From positions 19,189,318-19,253,317 of the forward strand of contig NC_087070.1 of assembly GCF_963678635.1 (NCBI RefSeq): DNA of 64,000 nt. Reading direction: 5' to 3'. Under the pieces are notes generated by a model. That model searched no databases, was not told where the DNA came from, and worked only from the letters and a program-made list of their open reading frames with translations. A program made the position numbers and the translations under genes. Origin of the DNA: Symsagittifera roscoffensis (taxonomy: Eukaryota; Xenacoelomorpha; Acoela; Convolutidae). Shown piece by piece: positions 11,671 to 21,546 of this stretch; the stretch's first letter is position 1; the number at the start of each line of letters is the position of its first letter.

Positions 11671-11886
11671 CTATTTGATCCTTATGACAATTTTTGATCC
11701 TAAGAATTCCATGTCTGAACATGTATCTAATTTTTTGATGTGTGTTTGATCTATCAGTTTGTTTAGTTCCATTTGTACTCGTCCCTGTAGACAAATTGTT
11801 ATTCGTTGTCCTTTCTGTTGGATTGGTTTGATGTGTTTTATAAATTGAGTTAGCTTTATGTGGTTTTTTGATTTTCCGATTCGCAC
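11671..11886 (-). pseudogene. Reverse transcriptase N-terminal fragment
   Basis: It aligns with the intact element's RT start: KNHIKLTQF, PIQQKGQRI, then HIKKLDTCSD and KIVIRIK, matching KNHIASSKF, PIQEKGRRI, HITKLDKCTSD and IVITVK there. The frame ends before any catalytic motif. Confidence 0.8.
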
Positions 11887-12159
11887 GCAGAGTTGTTGGA
11901 AATTCTCCTTAACCCAGGTTTTTAATTCCTCGTCTGATGCATCTTCTTTTTCATATGTGTTCAGGTATCTCGTTGTATTTCGTTTGTCTTGTACTAGTAT
12001 GATGCCGATTTTTGGTAGAATTATCCGCCCGATGATCTTTTAGTTTTGTTCGTCCTCAAAGATGAACGGTGGAAATTGAATGGTCCATCCTGCGGATGTC
12101 ACCGCAATTTTTAGAGGTCCTTTCAGAACAATGTGGTTTCCATCATAGGATGCAAGGTT

Positions 12160-12791
12160 TCAGTCGGCTTCTTGCGAAGGGATGTTTTTAAATATTGCTG
12201 AATGGTCCGTTTGACGTTGGTTTTCAGATTTTGTTTTTAGTTTTACAATATGACCATTTGAAAATTCTTCTTGAATTTTCATTGAGTTTCGTATTTCGAA
12301 CGCTTCTGAAATTGCCAAAACAGTAAAGTTGTCCTGTGGAATTTCCTCCCAGCCGTTCGATGACGTCAATTTTGCGTTCGACACTGGGTGCTTGTTGTTT
12401 TCGATATCACGGAATCTACTTCTACGTCTTCCTGTTGATTAATGTTTGTCAATTGTTTGTATTTGACAGTTGGTGATCTGCACACTTTTTCAAAATGTCC
12501 GCCTTTAACGCATTTTGTGCAAGTATTGTATTTTGCTGGTATTGTATTTTGCTGTAAATGGTTTGGTCCAAGATGCCTGCCGCATTTACAACACGTTTTG
12601 TTCAGGTTCCTTTGGTGATTTTGTTGACTTCTCGTGTCATAGTTTCCACGGGGAAAATTGTGTTGTCCCCGCAGATTTCCTGCTCTTAGATATAAAAAAG
12701 ATAGCTTTTTACTTTGGCGTCCGCGTCGTCCCAGTATATGTTGTAGCAAAACACTCCCTTGTTTCTGGTTTTGATTAGGTTGTTTTCCCAA
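12160..12791 (-). pseudogene. Gag nucleocapsid region and protease start
   Basis: The minus-strand frame at 12366-12791 encodes a Gln/Asn/Arg-rich nucleocapsid with two Cys clusters: CCKCGRHLG…, and a complete CX2CX4HX4C knuckle, CTKCVKGGHFEKVC. The overlapping frame at 12160-12384 would be the junction toward protease. Frames are offset and interrupted, so Gag-Pol is not expressed intact. Confidence 0.8.
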
Positions 12792-13055
12792 GTGATTCTT
12801 TTTTCTTGGTTTCTGATATTTCGATTGCGCGGTTGTGCTTCTGTTACTCCATTGATTTCAACTTCGTAAACATGTCCGGTTGGTCCAAGAACTGGAGGTT
12901 TTGTTCGTAAATTTTTGTACCTCCCAGTCTTCGGCAAACACAGCCACTTCCATCATGGCTGCCAACTTTGACCATTCCAGTGGTGATTTTACTGATGCCT
13001 TCTGCCAAAACGGTAGATTAATCGGCGGGTTTTTATAACCTGTTGGCTGCGCCAT
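12792..13055 (-). pseudogene. Gag N-terminal region starting at the LTR/PBS junction
   Basis: A frame beginning MAQPTGYKNPPINLPFW starts with an ATG that uses the last base of the LTR and the TG of the primer-binding site, so there is essentially no leader. The frame shifts near 12860-12930, after which another frame carries the Gag-like EWEN/NIYWDDADAKVKS segment. Old and broken. Confidence 0.65.
13039..13054 (-). other. Primer-binding site of decayed gypsy element
   Basis: Immediately 3' of the 5' LTR on the minus strand is TGGCGCAGCCAACAGG. It begins with the TGG expected to pair with a tRNA 3'-CCA end. I cannot identify the tRNA with confidence. It overlaps the first codons of Gag. Confidence 0.65.
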
Positions 13056-13284
13056 GTCATACCGTATCGTATGAGCTGTTCTAGAATCCGAACGGATTGG
13101 CTATATAAAAATTAGTTCAAACTAAAAAAGATAACTGAACACAAATCTGAATTCAAACCAACTAAGTGGTAGCGCTCACCCATCTGTTTTTTTAGATCAT
13201 TTAAGGCCATCTATTTGGTCTCTGAATAATTGTATATAAATATAAATACTTAAAAATTTTTTGTGCCATTCCGGCCGGATGACA
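13055..13284 (-). repeat. 5' LTR of decayed gypsy element
   Basis: Direct-repeat partner of 7993-8211. It starts TGTCATACC and ends GGATGACA on the plus strand, with about a dozen extra bases near its outer end relative to the other copy. It is followed by GTACC, matching the GTACT outside the other LTR. Confidence 0.85.
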
Positions 13285-15356
13285 GTACCGATCATACTCC
13301 CGGGTTGACCAAAATGTGTAACAATAGGTCGCACCATATATGGTTTCACAGTGGCAATAGAAACTTGCCGACGTATGAAACCGTTAAATGGCGCTTTTTC
13401 AATATTTGGTTCAACAGATGAATTGCACTTTTTTTATCATGGCAAAATAATCTCGAGGGACGCCAAAATAAGTTTGTTTCATAAAATGGTACTATTTGGT
13501 ATGTCATCAAAAGCTATGCCGCGAAATCCTAAGTCTAGAATTTTTCCGTGTTATGTTTTTTTATCTACTTTCATTAGGCTGCACAATCGAGCTGTATGTC
13601 ATTCTCCCATATAATAGAAAAAAAAGTTTAATGAAATTTTTTCTATTTTTTTTTGTGATTGTTTAGAAGCTCATGAGCCCCGGACAAATGAAAAGAAAAG
13701 ATATTTTAACATCCTGAACGGTTCTTTTCGATTGCTTCGAAAACTAAAGCATGGGATTCAAAAGTGCTTACAACTAAACACAGAGGCGAAGCGGAGCTTC
13801 GCACCACTTGCGATTTAACACAAAAATAAAAAAATCGAAAAAAAAATTGAAAAGTTGAAAAAACTTGGTGAACCAAAACTTCGTATGTCTCCATAAAAAA
13901 AACTAGGGCCGCAGCTAAATTTGGAGGCAAGTGCTTGATTGAATGAAATTGTTATATGCGGCTCGAAAAATGTGATTTCAGAAATTGGACTTTGCCCAAA
14001 ATCTTTCTTTTTTCTCTACAAAACAAAGTGAGAAGAGAACGAACTTTTGAGATAATCAATTTTCCCGAGAATTTAATTTTTTCTGACAAAAAGTTGACAA
14101 ATTTTATTTCTCAGATAGTCAAAAGTATTGGAGTAAAAAAAAATGGGCGAATTCGCATAAGCAGCAAATGAGCTTTCCGAAACCCGTTGTGAGAATTGAA
14201 CCCAAAGTCTCAGGTATGGCAGGGTAGTTTTCGAGAAAATTCGAAAAGCTCAAAGAAACGGTCAAAAAATCAAAAGTTTTCAGAGGTTGTTAACTTCTTG
14301 AGTAAAACTTAAGCTGTTGTCCGACAATGCCAAAGAGTTTTCCACCACGCGTTGTCTCCTTGAAACCACAATATCGGATTTGAGAGGTTAGTTTTTGAAA
14401 TTTTCGAAAAATTTGACTATACCGAGGGCATAAAGTTATGTGCAAAAAAATTGGTCGTGGCCACTTATGCACAGAAGCTTTTCAAAAGGTTCAATTCATT
14501 GATGTCAAAAACTCATATTTGAGAGGGGTAGTTTTCAAAAAAACGAAAAAATCAAAAATATGGGTCAAATATTCAGTCAACTTTTCGAAGGCTGTAGATA
14601 GTGGTGTCAAGTAGGAAAAGACTCTAGGGCAGTACGCATGCAGACAGAGGGGTAAGTGGTCTTTCAATGATACTTCTTTTTGAAAATCAAGAGAAGTTTC
14701 CGAGAAAACCTAACATTTTTGAAAAGTGCGGAGGAGACTGTCAAAGTTGTGTTAATGTTAAAATAAGGTCATAAAGCCGATCAAAAATAGGCCGAAATGA
14801 ATTTGGCCAAGGAATTTTTTTAGCGTAATCAAGGAGCGAAATACGAAGTCAAGGTGAGTAAAAATACAAAAAGCAGGCACAAATCAACCACTAAAACAAC
14901 AATAAAGAAAAATGCGCGCAGAAAGAAAACAAAGCCGACAACAAATAAGCGAACAGTCTCATTTGAAACAGAATGTTTCTCGTCTGAAAAAAAAAACAGA
15001 TCGTGTTCAGTTTAAAACCCAGGACCTTTGCTGCGTCAAGCATATTTGTTACCTCCAGGCTGTTGGCCGGGAACGCTAAGAAAATTGAACACGTTATAAA
15101 ACAAAGTAGAGTTGAGTCCAGACGTCCAAATGGGTCCTGTGGACAAAGTTGTTTACGGGACAAAATCTAGTACCCGGTTGCAATACCCTTGCTTATCCCA
15201 AGTGTAACTATCAAAATTTATACAAAAAGCTTTTAATATGTTTTACGGTTCAAAATTATAAGTTTTTGAACTAATTCATTGTCTTACAACTTGCAATAAA
15301 TGCTGCAGACTTGCAATAAATGCTTGCTTCCATTAAGCATTCTTAGAATTTTCGAA
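13285..15356. other. Intron DNA with degenerate tandem repeat
   Basis: No gene is seen. About 14170-14700 holds diverged copies of a repeat with phrases such as GGTAGTTTTCGA, AAACGGTCAAAAAATCAAAA and TTATGCACAGAAGCTTTTC. These recur in the larger array at 61.8-63.7 kb. Confidence 0.55.
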
Positions 15357-15759
15357 CAGGGGCGGATCTAATATTTCAGGAGAGGTGGAGCGGATTTTTA
15401 AAAATTTTCGAAAATTGACCAATCTGATTTTCCCATTTGTCACAAATCACAATAAGGGCCCAATATTGTAAGATTTTTCTGAGCTGCACGCAACTTTTTT
15501 GAAAAAGAAAACAGGCAAAACGAGACAGTTTTAGCCGCGTTTTGGAAAGTTTTGACCGGAAAATTGCGCTTTCACGGCATGCGCTCTTCAATCAAAGTTT
15601 GGATATATTGGCACCAAAGGCGCCTTTAGAAAGAGTTTACGGTCAGGCAGCAAAAAATGGATCTTCTGACACATACTAAAGGGGGAAACCTTTTGGTTGA
15701 TCAGGGTTTCGATTCCCACAGAAAAATGGAAGCGTCCCCCCTCCCCAAATCCGCAACTG
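15357..15759 (+). mobile_element. hAT-type MITE, copy 1
   Basis: A 403-bp non-coding element begins CAGGGGCGGATCTA and ends AAATCCGCAACTG, an imperfect terminal inverted repeat of the kind found on hAT transposons. Flanks are TTTTCGAA (15349-15356) and CTTTCGAA (15760-15767), an 8-bp target duplication with one mismatch, as expected for hAT. A second copy lies at 58054-58483 in the same orientation. Short open frames inside are not genes. Confidence 0.85.
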
Positions 15760-16179
15760 CTTTCGAAACTTGAGTGCATCAATGTGCATCCAATTTTAAT
15801 TGAAAATTTGAGGAACCTTACAGCTTTCTCAAAACCTGTCAAAAATAATAGATCAAAATGAAAGTTACAATTTTACGAATAGCAAATTATCATACGAAAA
15901 ACGTAGTGTAGATTTTTTCAGGGTTTTTTGGAAGGTTTCTGTTTAAACAATTATTTTTGGTAGCAATTATCTTTTTTGAACAATTTTTTTTGTGATAAAA
16001 AGTTGTGGTTAACAAGAAATCATCCAATAATATGAGAAGTTAGTTTGTCCGATCGGACTACTTTCAGTTTTTTATACAAAACTGTGGTCTTCAAAGCAGC
16101 TTTGTCAAGTTCGTGCTCTGTTTGTGTATTTCCCTCTTTAACTTCAAGCACCAGTTACGAGTACATATTTTTATTACAG

Positions 16180-16482
16180 ATACATTACATAGCACTGAGA
16201 GTTGTTGACATGAATGTGACTGTGAAGGGCGTAGAAAGTGATCTTGGAAAGACCCAGAGACAAATTTGGGATAACGACCAAAAGATTTTGGCTTTGGGTC
16301 AGCTGAAAACCACACAGGAAAACGAAATTGCGAACCTAACAGATGATCTGCTCTACCTGGCATATAAAATTCGTTTAGTCCAAGAAAGAATGAGATATTA
16401 TGAAAACAACTTAACTGCAATGCAAATTGACATCGATGAAATCCAGATGCACGTTGGTCTTCAGGAAAGCTGGTATCAATAA
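16180..16482 (+). CDS. Type II membrane protein, exon 2: coiled-coil ectodomain
   Basis: After the acceptor TTTTTATTACAG the frame runs 100 codons to TAA at 16480-16482, starting IHYIALRVVDMNVTV. It is in phase 0 with exon 1 at 7790. The sequence is helical with heptad-like spacing of hydrophobics (…LTDDLLYLAYKIRLVQERM…) and has three N-glycosylation sequons (NVT, NLT, NLT), fitting an extracellular stalk. No lectin, TNF or other globular domain follows, so the protein ends as a bare coiled coil. Upstream in-frame codons back to 16045 are intron read-through. Not recognised as a named family. Confidence 0.65.
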   Translation: MHYIALRVVDMNVTVKGVESDLGKTQRQIWDNDQKILALGQLKTTQENEIANLTDDLLYLAYKIRLVQERMRYYENNLTAMQIDIDEIQMHVGLQESWYQ

Positions 16483-16656
16483 AATACTAGATACAGTTCA
16501 GCGACTGAATCAACAGTACAATATTCTCTCACAAATTAATTTAAGGGAGCAAAAATACGGATCAATCAGAAGTAATTTATGAAAATAGCATTGTTTGATT
16601 GTGTTTACAGAATAACAACAAAAACAAGAAGATACCAGCATCCAGTTTCAAGCGTT

Positions 16657-16662
16657 AATAAA
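16657..16662 (+). terminator. Polyadenylation signal
   Basis: AATAAA lies 175 bp downstream of the stop of the coiled-coil membrane protein gene. Confidence 0.55.
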
Positions 16663-16800
16663 CATCTTAAACATCTTATAATTCTTTGAAAACATCACGA
16701 TTATAATCAGTTATAAACCCTTTAAACACCTAATTTTGTTAATTCTAATCAATTAATATTGTCAAAAAATAATCGAAATATTATAGTCGATTACTTGCGC

Positions 16801-16999
16801 CTAAACTTGGATGCGGGTAAAATAAAACGTTAACTTAAGTGATTCATGGTCGTCAAATGAAATCTCATTAAAAATATTCATAGATCAAACAAATTCTCGC
16901 GTTATTTTAAAAAGCATGAGTTCTTGTTACTTATGCTCCCCCATAGTACCCTTTAAAGGAAGAAGAGAACAGAATTTTGCACCTGGTAACGATTTAATC
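16801..16999 (+). repeat. 199-bp direct repeat, left copy, flanking the Polinton-like element
   Basis: It is identical to 33847-34045 except for one seen mismatch (CTTGG versus CTTTG near its start), and it ends GGTAACGATTTAATC directly against the element's left terminus. The right copy starts one base after the element's right terminus. It behaves like a giant target-site duplication. Confidence 0.9.
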
Positions 17000-17566
17000 A
17001 GTAGTAGATGTTGGAGGTTAAGTGGGGGGGGGGGGCATGGAAGACCCTATGTATTAAGATACGTTATAGACTTCGGGTCTTCCATGCTATGTATTAAGAT
17101 TGGGTATAGAGTCTACAATGTCTTAAGATAGGGAATACCGATGGTAAGGTTTCAGTGTGATGGTAAGATAAAGAAAAACGTAATTTTTTTGGTTTTTGTG
17201 TGGAAATGTTTATTTTTTTCGCAAAGTTTTTGGCGCGCGTTATCTAATTGGGAACAGTTAATAGTTAATTACGTGTAGAATAAAGGTTATGTATTTAGTT
17301 TTTTGGTGCATGGTAAGTCAATGGTAAGAGTTTTTGGGTAAATTTTTATGAAAAAATTTTCAAAAAAACTTCAAAAAACGATAAGGTTAGCTATTATTTG
17401 ACCTAATTTATTAAATAATCTTACTTTCTATCTAATTGAAACGATAATTTTACTTTCTATCTTATTGAAACAATGCTGAAACCTACAGAGACTTCGAAAA
17501 AAGGCAAGTTTCCGAGAAAAAAGTTTAAATTACAAAGAAAGTATATAAATCACTGCATTGTATAAC
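17000..17566 (+). repeat. Left terminal inverted repeat
   Basis: It matches the complement of about 33275-33845 over its whole length, including the poly-G tract, GGTAAGGTTTCAGTGTGATG, the GGCGCGCGTTATCTAATTGG block and the inner end AAAGAAAGTATATAAATCAC. A few substitutions and small indels separate the arms. Confidence 0.9.
17024..17086 (+). other. Poly-G tract and hairpin near the element tip
   Basis: Twelve consecutive G (17024-17035) are followed by CATGGAAGACCC (17036-17047) and its perfect complement GGGTCTTCCATG (17075-17086), a 12-bp stem with a 27-nt loop. TATGTATTAAGAT is repeated inside and just after the hairpin. The same structure is present at the right end. It could be a replication-protein or transposase recognition structure (inference). 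Confidence 0.75.
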
Positions 17567-17652
17567 AAGTTTGTCGCATCATTTTACATTTTAACATCAT
17601 AAAGCCAATATAATACAACATCATGAATAAGTTTACTTGACCAGATCAGTTC

Positions 17653-20600
17653 TTATAAGTTCAGTGGTTTTGTATGAATTCCATCATCTTGTACTTGTCT
17701 TTTTGGATAAAAATAGCTTAGTCCTTTCTTTGTCTGTTCATATGTGGCCACCATATGATTTATAGTTCTGAATCCTCTGTTAGTAGATGTAAGATTAATT
17801 GCTTCATCAAGCACTCTCCTATACTTTGCTAAAGGTCCATCTCCAGAGTCTTCTAGAACCCGCTTATTCAATCCTTTGCTGCTAAATTTGAATTTGTCTG
17901 ACTTGTTGTCATAGCAGCAATATGTCTTACTACATAAACAGAGCATTTCTGTGCACCTAAATTCTTCTTTGAAAAGTCCCGGCTCCCGCTTATCATGTTT
18001 TTTATGGATACTACAACAAGTTCGAGGAAAGAAATTGGATTTTGCATCCGCCTTGAAGGAATCTCTGCAATCACTCTCCCTCATTTTTTCCCAAGCAGCT
18101 CTCTTATCTGGTTGGATGCAATCGTACAAATTTTCTTCTGCAAGTGCCAAGTAAAGTGAGTCTGTGTCCATCTCCAACTCTTCAAATTTATTTACATCAC
18201 AGAACTTGTCAAAGAAGTTGTAGTAGAGTTCCAACATTCTCAGCTTTGCATACTGAAGTATGAAAAAACCAACGATGATGGGTTCTCTGTGCTCAATGGT
18301 TGACTTCAATAACTCCACCTCATATAAGTCCTTCTCAACTGTGTTAAGTCTCTTAAACAGTGGTTCATTGATTGCCTTGTGAGTTTTTTCATCGTTCAGA
18401 TACTTCGTGATTGTATGCCTGGATCTATCCATGATCTGATATCCATAGGAGGAATTGCCCAAGAGCTTCATTGTTTCTGCTACAACTCCTGATAGAGGGT
18501 TTTCATCTCCTTCTCGTCTAGCATCAACCACTGACTGAACGAAATTATTAAAGCATTTCCGAGGAGAATATTCAACAAAACGATAAATTTTGATGCATTG
18601 CAAGCCAAGTTCTAAATAAAAGTTGAAGAGAGGAGTTATAACTGTTCCATTTTCTAGCTTGAAGCTAGATATAAGCATTCTCTGTGGATGTTTCAACATT
18701 TCATTTTCAATAGCATAATTCTTCATATAGTCACCAATATCGTTTCTTCCAACCTCAGTGTTTTTGAAAATTGGAGGAAAATTCGCAAATTTCAATTTCA
18801 GTTCATCTGGAACAACTAAGTCACACTGAACGTGACCAAAAAGAGATCCATCTTTTATTTTTGCTAGAAGAGAGTCTGTAGAAAGGGGTCTTTTGTAGGG
18901 AAAGTGGGTTCGAACATGATTTTTGATCTTGTCATTGGTTTTGAAATTTTGCCACCACTCACACTCCCACATTTCTTCAACTTTGTATCCTTTCTCTTGA
19001 ATGTATTCTTGTCTCATCTCATCCATCTCTCTCTTCTTATTTCCTCGCTCGATATCCTGTACTGTTAAGGAGGGACGAGTTTCTTGACAAGAACAAAAGT
19101 GATAGTAACATCCCATTGCCTCGAATACTGTTTTACAGTGATCACAATAACCGTCCACATTAAAACAGTCAATTTTCTTCTGTTTTCCAGATGTAAAAAA
19201 GCTCTCAATTTTACATTCTGGTCTTGATTCTTGATAGAAAGACATGACCATATTCTCAAAGTTGCGAGTTCGATTATGTCTAGCCTTGAATTTCTGCATA
19301 TCAGTGTCAAACTCCCATCTCGTATACAGTCCTGTTGGCATATCTTGACACATTGAATAGGGGTAAAGCTGGCTCGCATCAATTCCAACGATTGACTTAC
19401 AAATATTTGATGAATCTCTGATAAAGGTTTCATCTACAACAGTTTTTCGAGTGAACACAATCGAAGGCCCACCGGTCATGTCTTCTCGTATTTTTTCACA
19501 CAAATCTTTATCACTTTCGCAAAATGGATAAAACTTGTAATTTGTAGATCTGTGTAGACATATGTTTGCTAGATTTGGAAGTGTACATCCAAGTTTCAAC
19601 ATGTCTATCCCTTTGTTATTATAAAACTGAATCATTTTTTGCATTGCTTCCAGGGTTGGAACTACATCTTTGTTGTTGTACCACTGTAAAAAGTCTTTGA
19701 ACACAGTCATTCCGTTTTTCTGCCAAGTTTGTTGTAAGTAACTGTAATTATCTAGACCAGATGCGGGTACAGTATTGATTTGAAGCTTTTTCAGTGCTTG
19801 CTGTTCATCAAGTCCACTCTTCCTCAGTTTTTCATAATCAGTAAAGTCTTTGTCTTGTGGATTGTTGTTTCTAAGTTTACTGAAAAATGCTTCATATGGG
19901 GGCAGTCCTGGAAAATCAAGTTTGTCAGGGTTGTCAAACCACTCATAAGGAAAGAATCCTTTCGTTTCACTAGCTTTATAAGCTTTGAGAAATGAGTCCA
20001 GAGTTGTTGCTCCACCCAGAAATTTCATAATGTCAAGAAATTGTACATCTCCAAACTTGAAAGATATAAAATCATTTGCTTTTTTGATAACGGATGTTTC
20101 TTGCTCTTTATCGCAAATCAAATAAGGGATTAAGTTGGACTTGATCAAATTTAAGTCATATCTACCACTGTTAAATCCAAAAACAGGTAAAGTATTTATA
20201 TATCTCTCCAGATGTTGTTTCAAATCGATGAGTTGATTTTTCTGAATTCGCAAGAATTGTGTTGACATATCTGCTTCTTCCGAATCTTCAATACATTCGT
20301 CTTCGTACTCAAACTTGTTACTTGAAAAATTCTGGCCTCGCTCATTCAATTGATCAAAGATTTTTTTCATTCTTTCATTGACAGCAACTTCAATATCTTG
20401 GTAATTTGTTTTCATCTCCAGCTTACTTTTCTCAGCCAACAGCTCGAGTTTGCTTACAAAATCAATAATCAAGTTCTGTGGATCCTTGTTGTACAAAAAG
20501 ATGGGTTCATCAATCAGATTTGATGATATAGAGACTGAAATGGGGACATGTTTTCCAATCCAGGTAGTAGTTTGTGTTTCTTTTAGCTCTTCTGTAGGAA

Positions 20601-21546
20601 CACAAATCGACTCAAAATCGAAAATTGCTAGGTTTTTGAAGAGTTTTTTATCATCGGAAACTGGAAGATTGAATCCTTCTAGCTTTTCAAACAGGGTTTC
20701 GCGAAGCTCATATACGTTCTTTGGGTAAATATGTTTCACACGATCCTTACATCTCAGAAGATGTTTGTTGAGAAACTCGGATCTTTTGAAGAAACTATCA
20801 CAACTAGGGCACCGGAAACACTTAAAGAAGCTATCTATATCATTTGTATGAATAATATGATTGTTGAATCGCAGTAATTTGACTGTTTTATCAAATCTAC
20901 CAATAATTCTTCGTGCTAGTTCTCCCACATATTCTCCCTCTTGAATATCAAAATCGTAAATAAAGATGTTGCGTTCAATTATTTCTTCGACAACAGGTAA
21001 GTCTTCAACGGAAACTCCACGAAAATTCTTAGGATCATAACCAGATTTTGTTATGAATTCTGTAAAATATCTGGAGGTGTGAGTGTCGAGATCATTGTGT
21101 CCGTTCATGTACATGGCCAATGCGCGGAATAGACACAAATGATCTTTGTAAGGTTCCTTGTCTTTGTTAGATAAAAGACAATTCACTTGCGTATGTCGTA
21201 ATAAAGCTTCGGGCAAGACAGAGTCCGGACATCCCATGGGGATGTTTTTCAGCAAAGCAGCAAAAATTGTAACATTAGTAATCAACTTGAATCGCCACTT
21301 TGTGTTCTGGCGTTCTTGGGTACATTGCTCCACAATATCAAATTTTTCTACTTTTCCTTGGATTGTTATCAAATCCGCTTTCGTACAAAGTAAGTGGGAT
21401 TTTTCAAACAGAGTATTGTTTTCATGGGCGTAGAAATATCGATATTCGCCAGTCTCAATATTTCGAAGAACAAAACCCAGAGCAATGTTGATTTTGGCTG
21501 CAGAATCGAGCTTGTTGAAGACTTCTTCAAGTTTCTCGTTAATTAT
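17653..21546 (-). CDS. polB: Family B DNA polymerase (protein-primed type, Polinton-like)
   Basis: DNA polymerase for replication of the element. Numbering from the codon at 21372: Exo I FDFES (Asp252, Glu254), Exo II FGFNSGRYD (401-406), polymerase motif A GIDASQLYPYS (Asp665), motif B KLLGNSSYGY (969-977) and motif C MDTDSLY (Asp1069, Asp1071) are all intact. Before the exonuclease lie a DHLCLFRA box (77-84), reminiscent of the Cys box of OTU-like proteases, and a C2HC-like finger (185-208). A Cys-rich insertion (CDHCKTVF…CYYHFCSC, 743-762) follows motif A. The coding frame is open back to 21546 (conserved-looking …RYFYAHENNTLFEKSHLLC…) with no ATG. The frame upstream is the zinc-finger gene, offset by +1 and overlapping by a few bases, so the two are probably one protein made by frameshifting or split by mutation. 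The product acts in the nucleus or replication compartment; no terminal protein is identified. Confidence 0.93.
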   Translation of the reverse strand: MINEKLEEVFNKLDSAAKINIALGFVLRNIETGEYRYFYAHENNTLFEKSHLLCTKADLITIQGKVEKFDIVEQCTQERQNTKWRFKLITNVTIFAALLKNIPMGCPDSVLPEALLRHTQVNCLLSNKDKEPYKDHLCLFRALAMYMNGHNDLDTHTSRYFTEFITKSGYDPKNFRGVSVEDLPVVEEIIERNIFIYDFDIQEGEYVGELARRIIGRFDKTVKLLRFNNHIIHTNDIDSFFKCFRCPSCDSFFKRSEFLNKHLLRCKDRVKHIYPKNVYELRETLFEKLEGFNLPVSDDKKLFKNLAIFDFESICVPTEELKETQTTTWIGKHVPISVSISSNLIDEPIFLYNKDPQNLIIDFVSKLELLAEKSKLEMKTNYQDIEVAVNERMKKIFDQLNERGQNFSSNKFEYEDECIEDSEEADMSTQFLRIQKNQLIDLKQHLERYINTLPVFGFNSGRYDLNLIKSNLIPYLICDKEQETSVIKKANDFISFKFGDVQFLDIMKFLGGATTLDSFLKAYKASETKGFFPYEWFDNPDKLDFPGLPPYEAFFSKLRNNNPQDKDFTDYEKLRKSGLDEQQALKKLQINTVPASGLDNYSYLQQTWQKNGMTVFKDFLQWYNNKDVVPTLEAMQKMIQFYNNKGIDMLKLGCTLPNLANICLHRSTNYKFYPFCESDKDLCEKIREDMTGGPSIVFTRKTVVDETFIRDSSNICKSIVGIDASQLYPYSMCQDMPTGLYTRWEFDTDMQKFKARHNRTRNFENMVMSFYQESRPECKIESFFTSGKQKKIDCFNVDGYCDHCKTVFEAMGCYYHFCSCQETRPSLTVQDIERGNKKREMDEMRQEYIQEKGYKVEEMWECEWWQNFKTNDKIKNHVRTHFPYKRPLSTDSLLAKIKDGSLFGHVQCDLVVPDELKLKFANFPPIFKNTEVGRNDIGDYMKNYAIENEMLKHPQRMLISSFKLENGTVITPLFNFYLELGLQCIKIYRFVEYSPRKCFNNFVQSVVDARREGDENPLSGVVAETMKLLGNSSYGYQIMDRSRHTITKYLNDEKTHKAINEPLFKRLNTVEKDLYEVELLKSTIEHREPIIVGFFILQYAKLRMLELYYNFFDKFCDVNKFEELEMDTDSLYLALAEENLYDCIQPDKRAAWEKMRESDCRDSFKADAKSNFFPRTCCSIHKKHDKREPGLFKEEFRCTEMLCLCSKTYCCYDNKSDKFKFSSKGLNKRVLEDSGDGPLAKYRRVLDEAINLTSTNRGFRTINHMVATYEQTKKGLSYFYPKRQVQDDGIHTKPLNL

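Larger units (their letters stand above)
7993..13284 (-). mobile_element. Decayed Ty3/gypsy LTR retrotransposon, antisense in intron
   Basis: Two LTRs in direct orientation (7993-8211 and 13055-13284) bound a 5.3-kb element read on the minus strand in the order Gag, protease/RT start, integrase. A PBS (TGGCGCAGCC…) abuts the 5' LTR and a polypurine tract (AAGAGAGAAGAA) abuts the 3' LTR. Flanks carry GTACT (7988-7992) and GTACC (13285-13289), a probable 5-bp target duplication with one change. Coding frames are broken. The stretch between the RT N-terminus and the integrase core is about 1 kb shorter than in the intact element at 1-5052, so the RT palm and RNase H appear deleted. It cannot move autonomously. 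Antisense orientation to the host gene is the tolerated configuration for intronic LTR elements. Confidence 0.9.
7791..16179 (+). other. 8.4-kb intron of the type II membrane protein gene
   Basis: Inferred from a CAG|GTGCGT donor at 7791 and a TTTTTATTACAG acceptor ending at 16179, with both exons in phase 0 and coiled-coil character continuing across the join. It hosts an antisense gypsy element (7993-13284), a hAT-like MITE (15357-15759), and degenerate repeats around 14170-14700 that recur at 61.8-63.7 kb. Confidence 0.6.

Noticed and set aside
17653-21546. Interpretation of PolB as a mitochondrial or cytoplasmic linear-plasmid polymerase
   Set aside because: Adjacent zinc fingers, nuclear-type TIR element, standard stops, a spliced paralogue and flanking host DNA point to a nuclear Polinton-like element.
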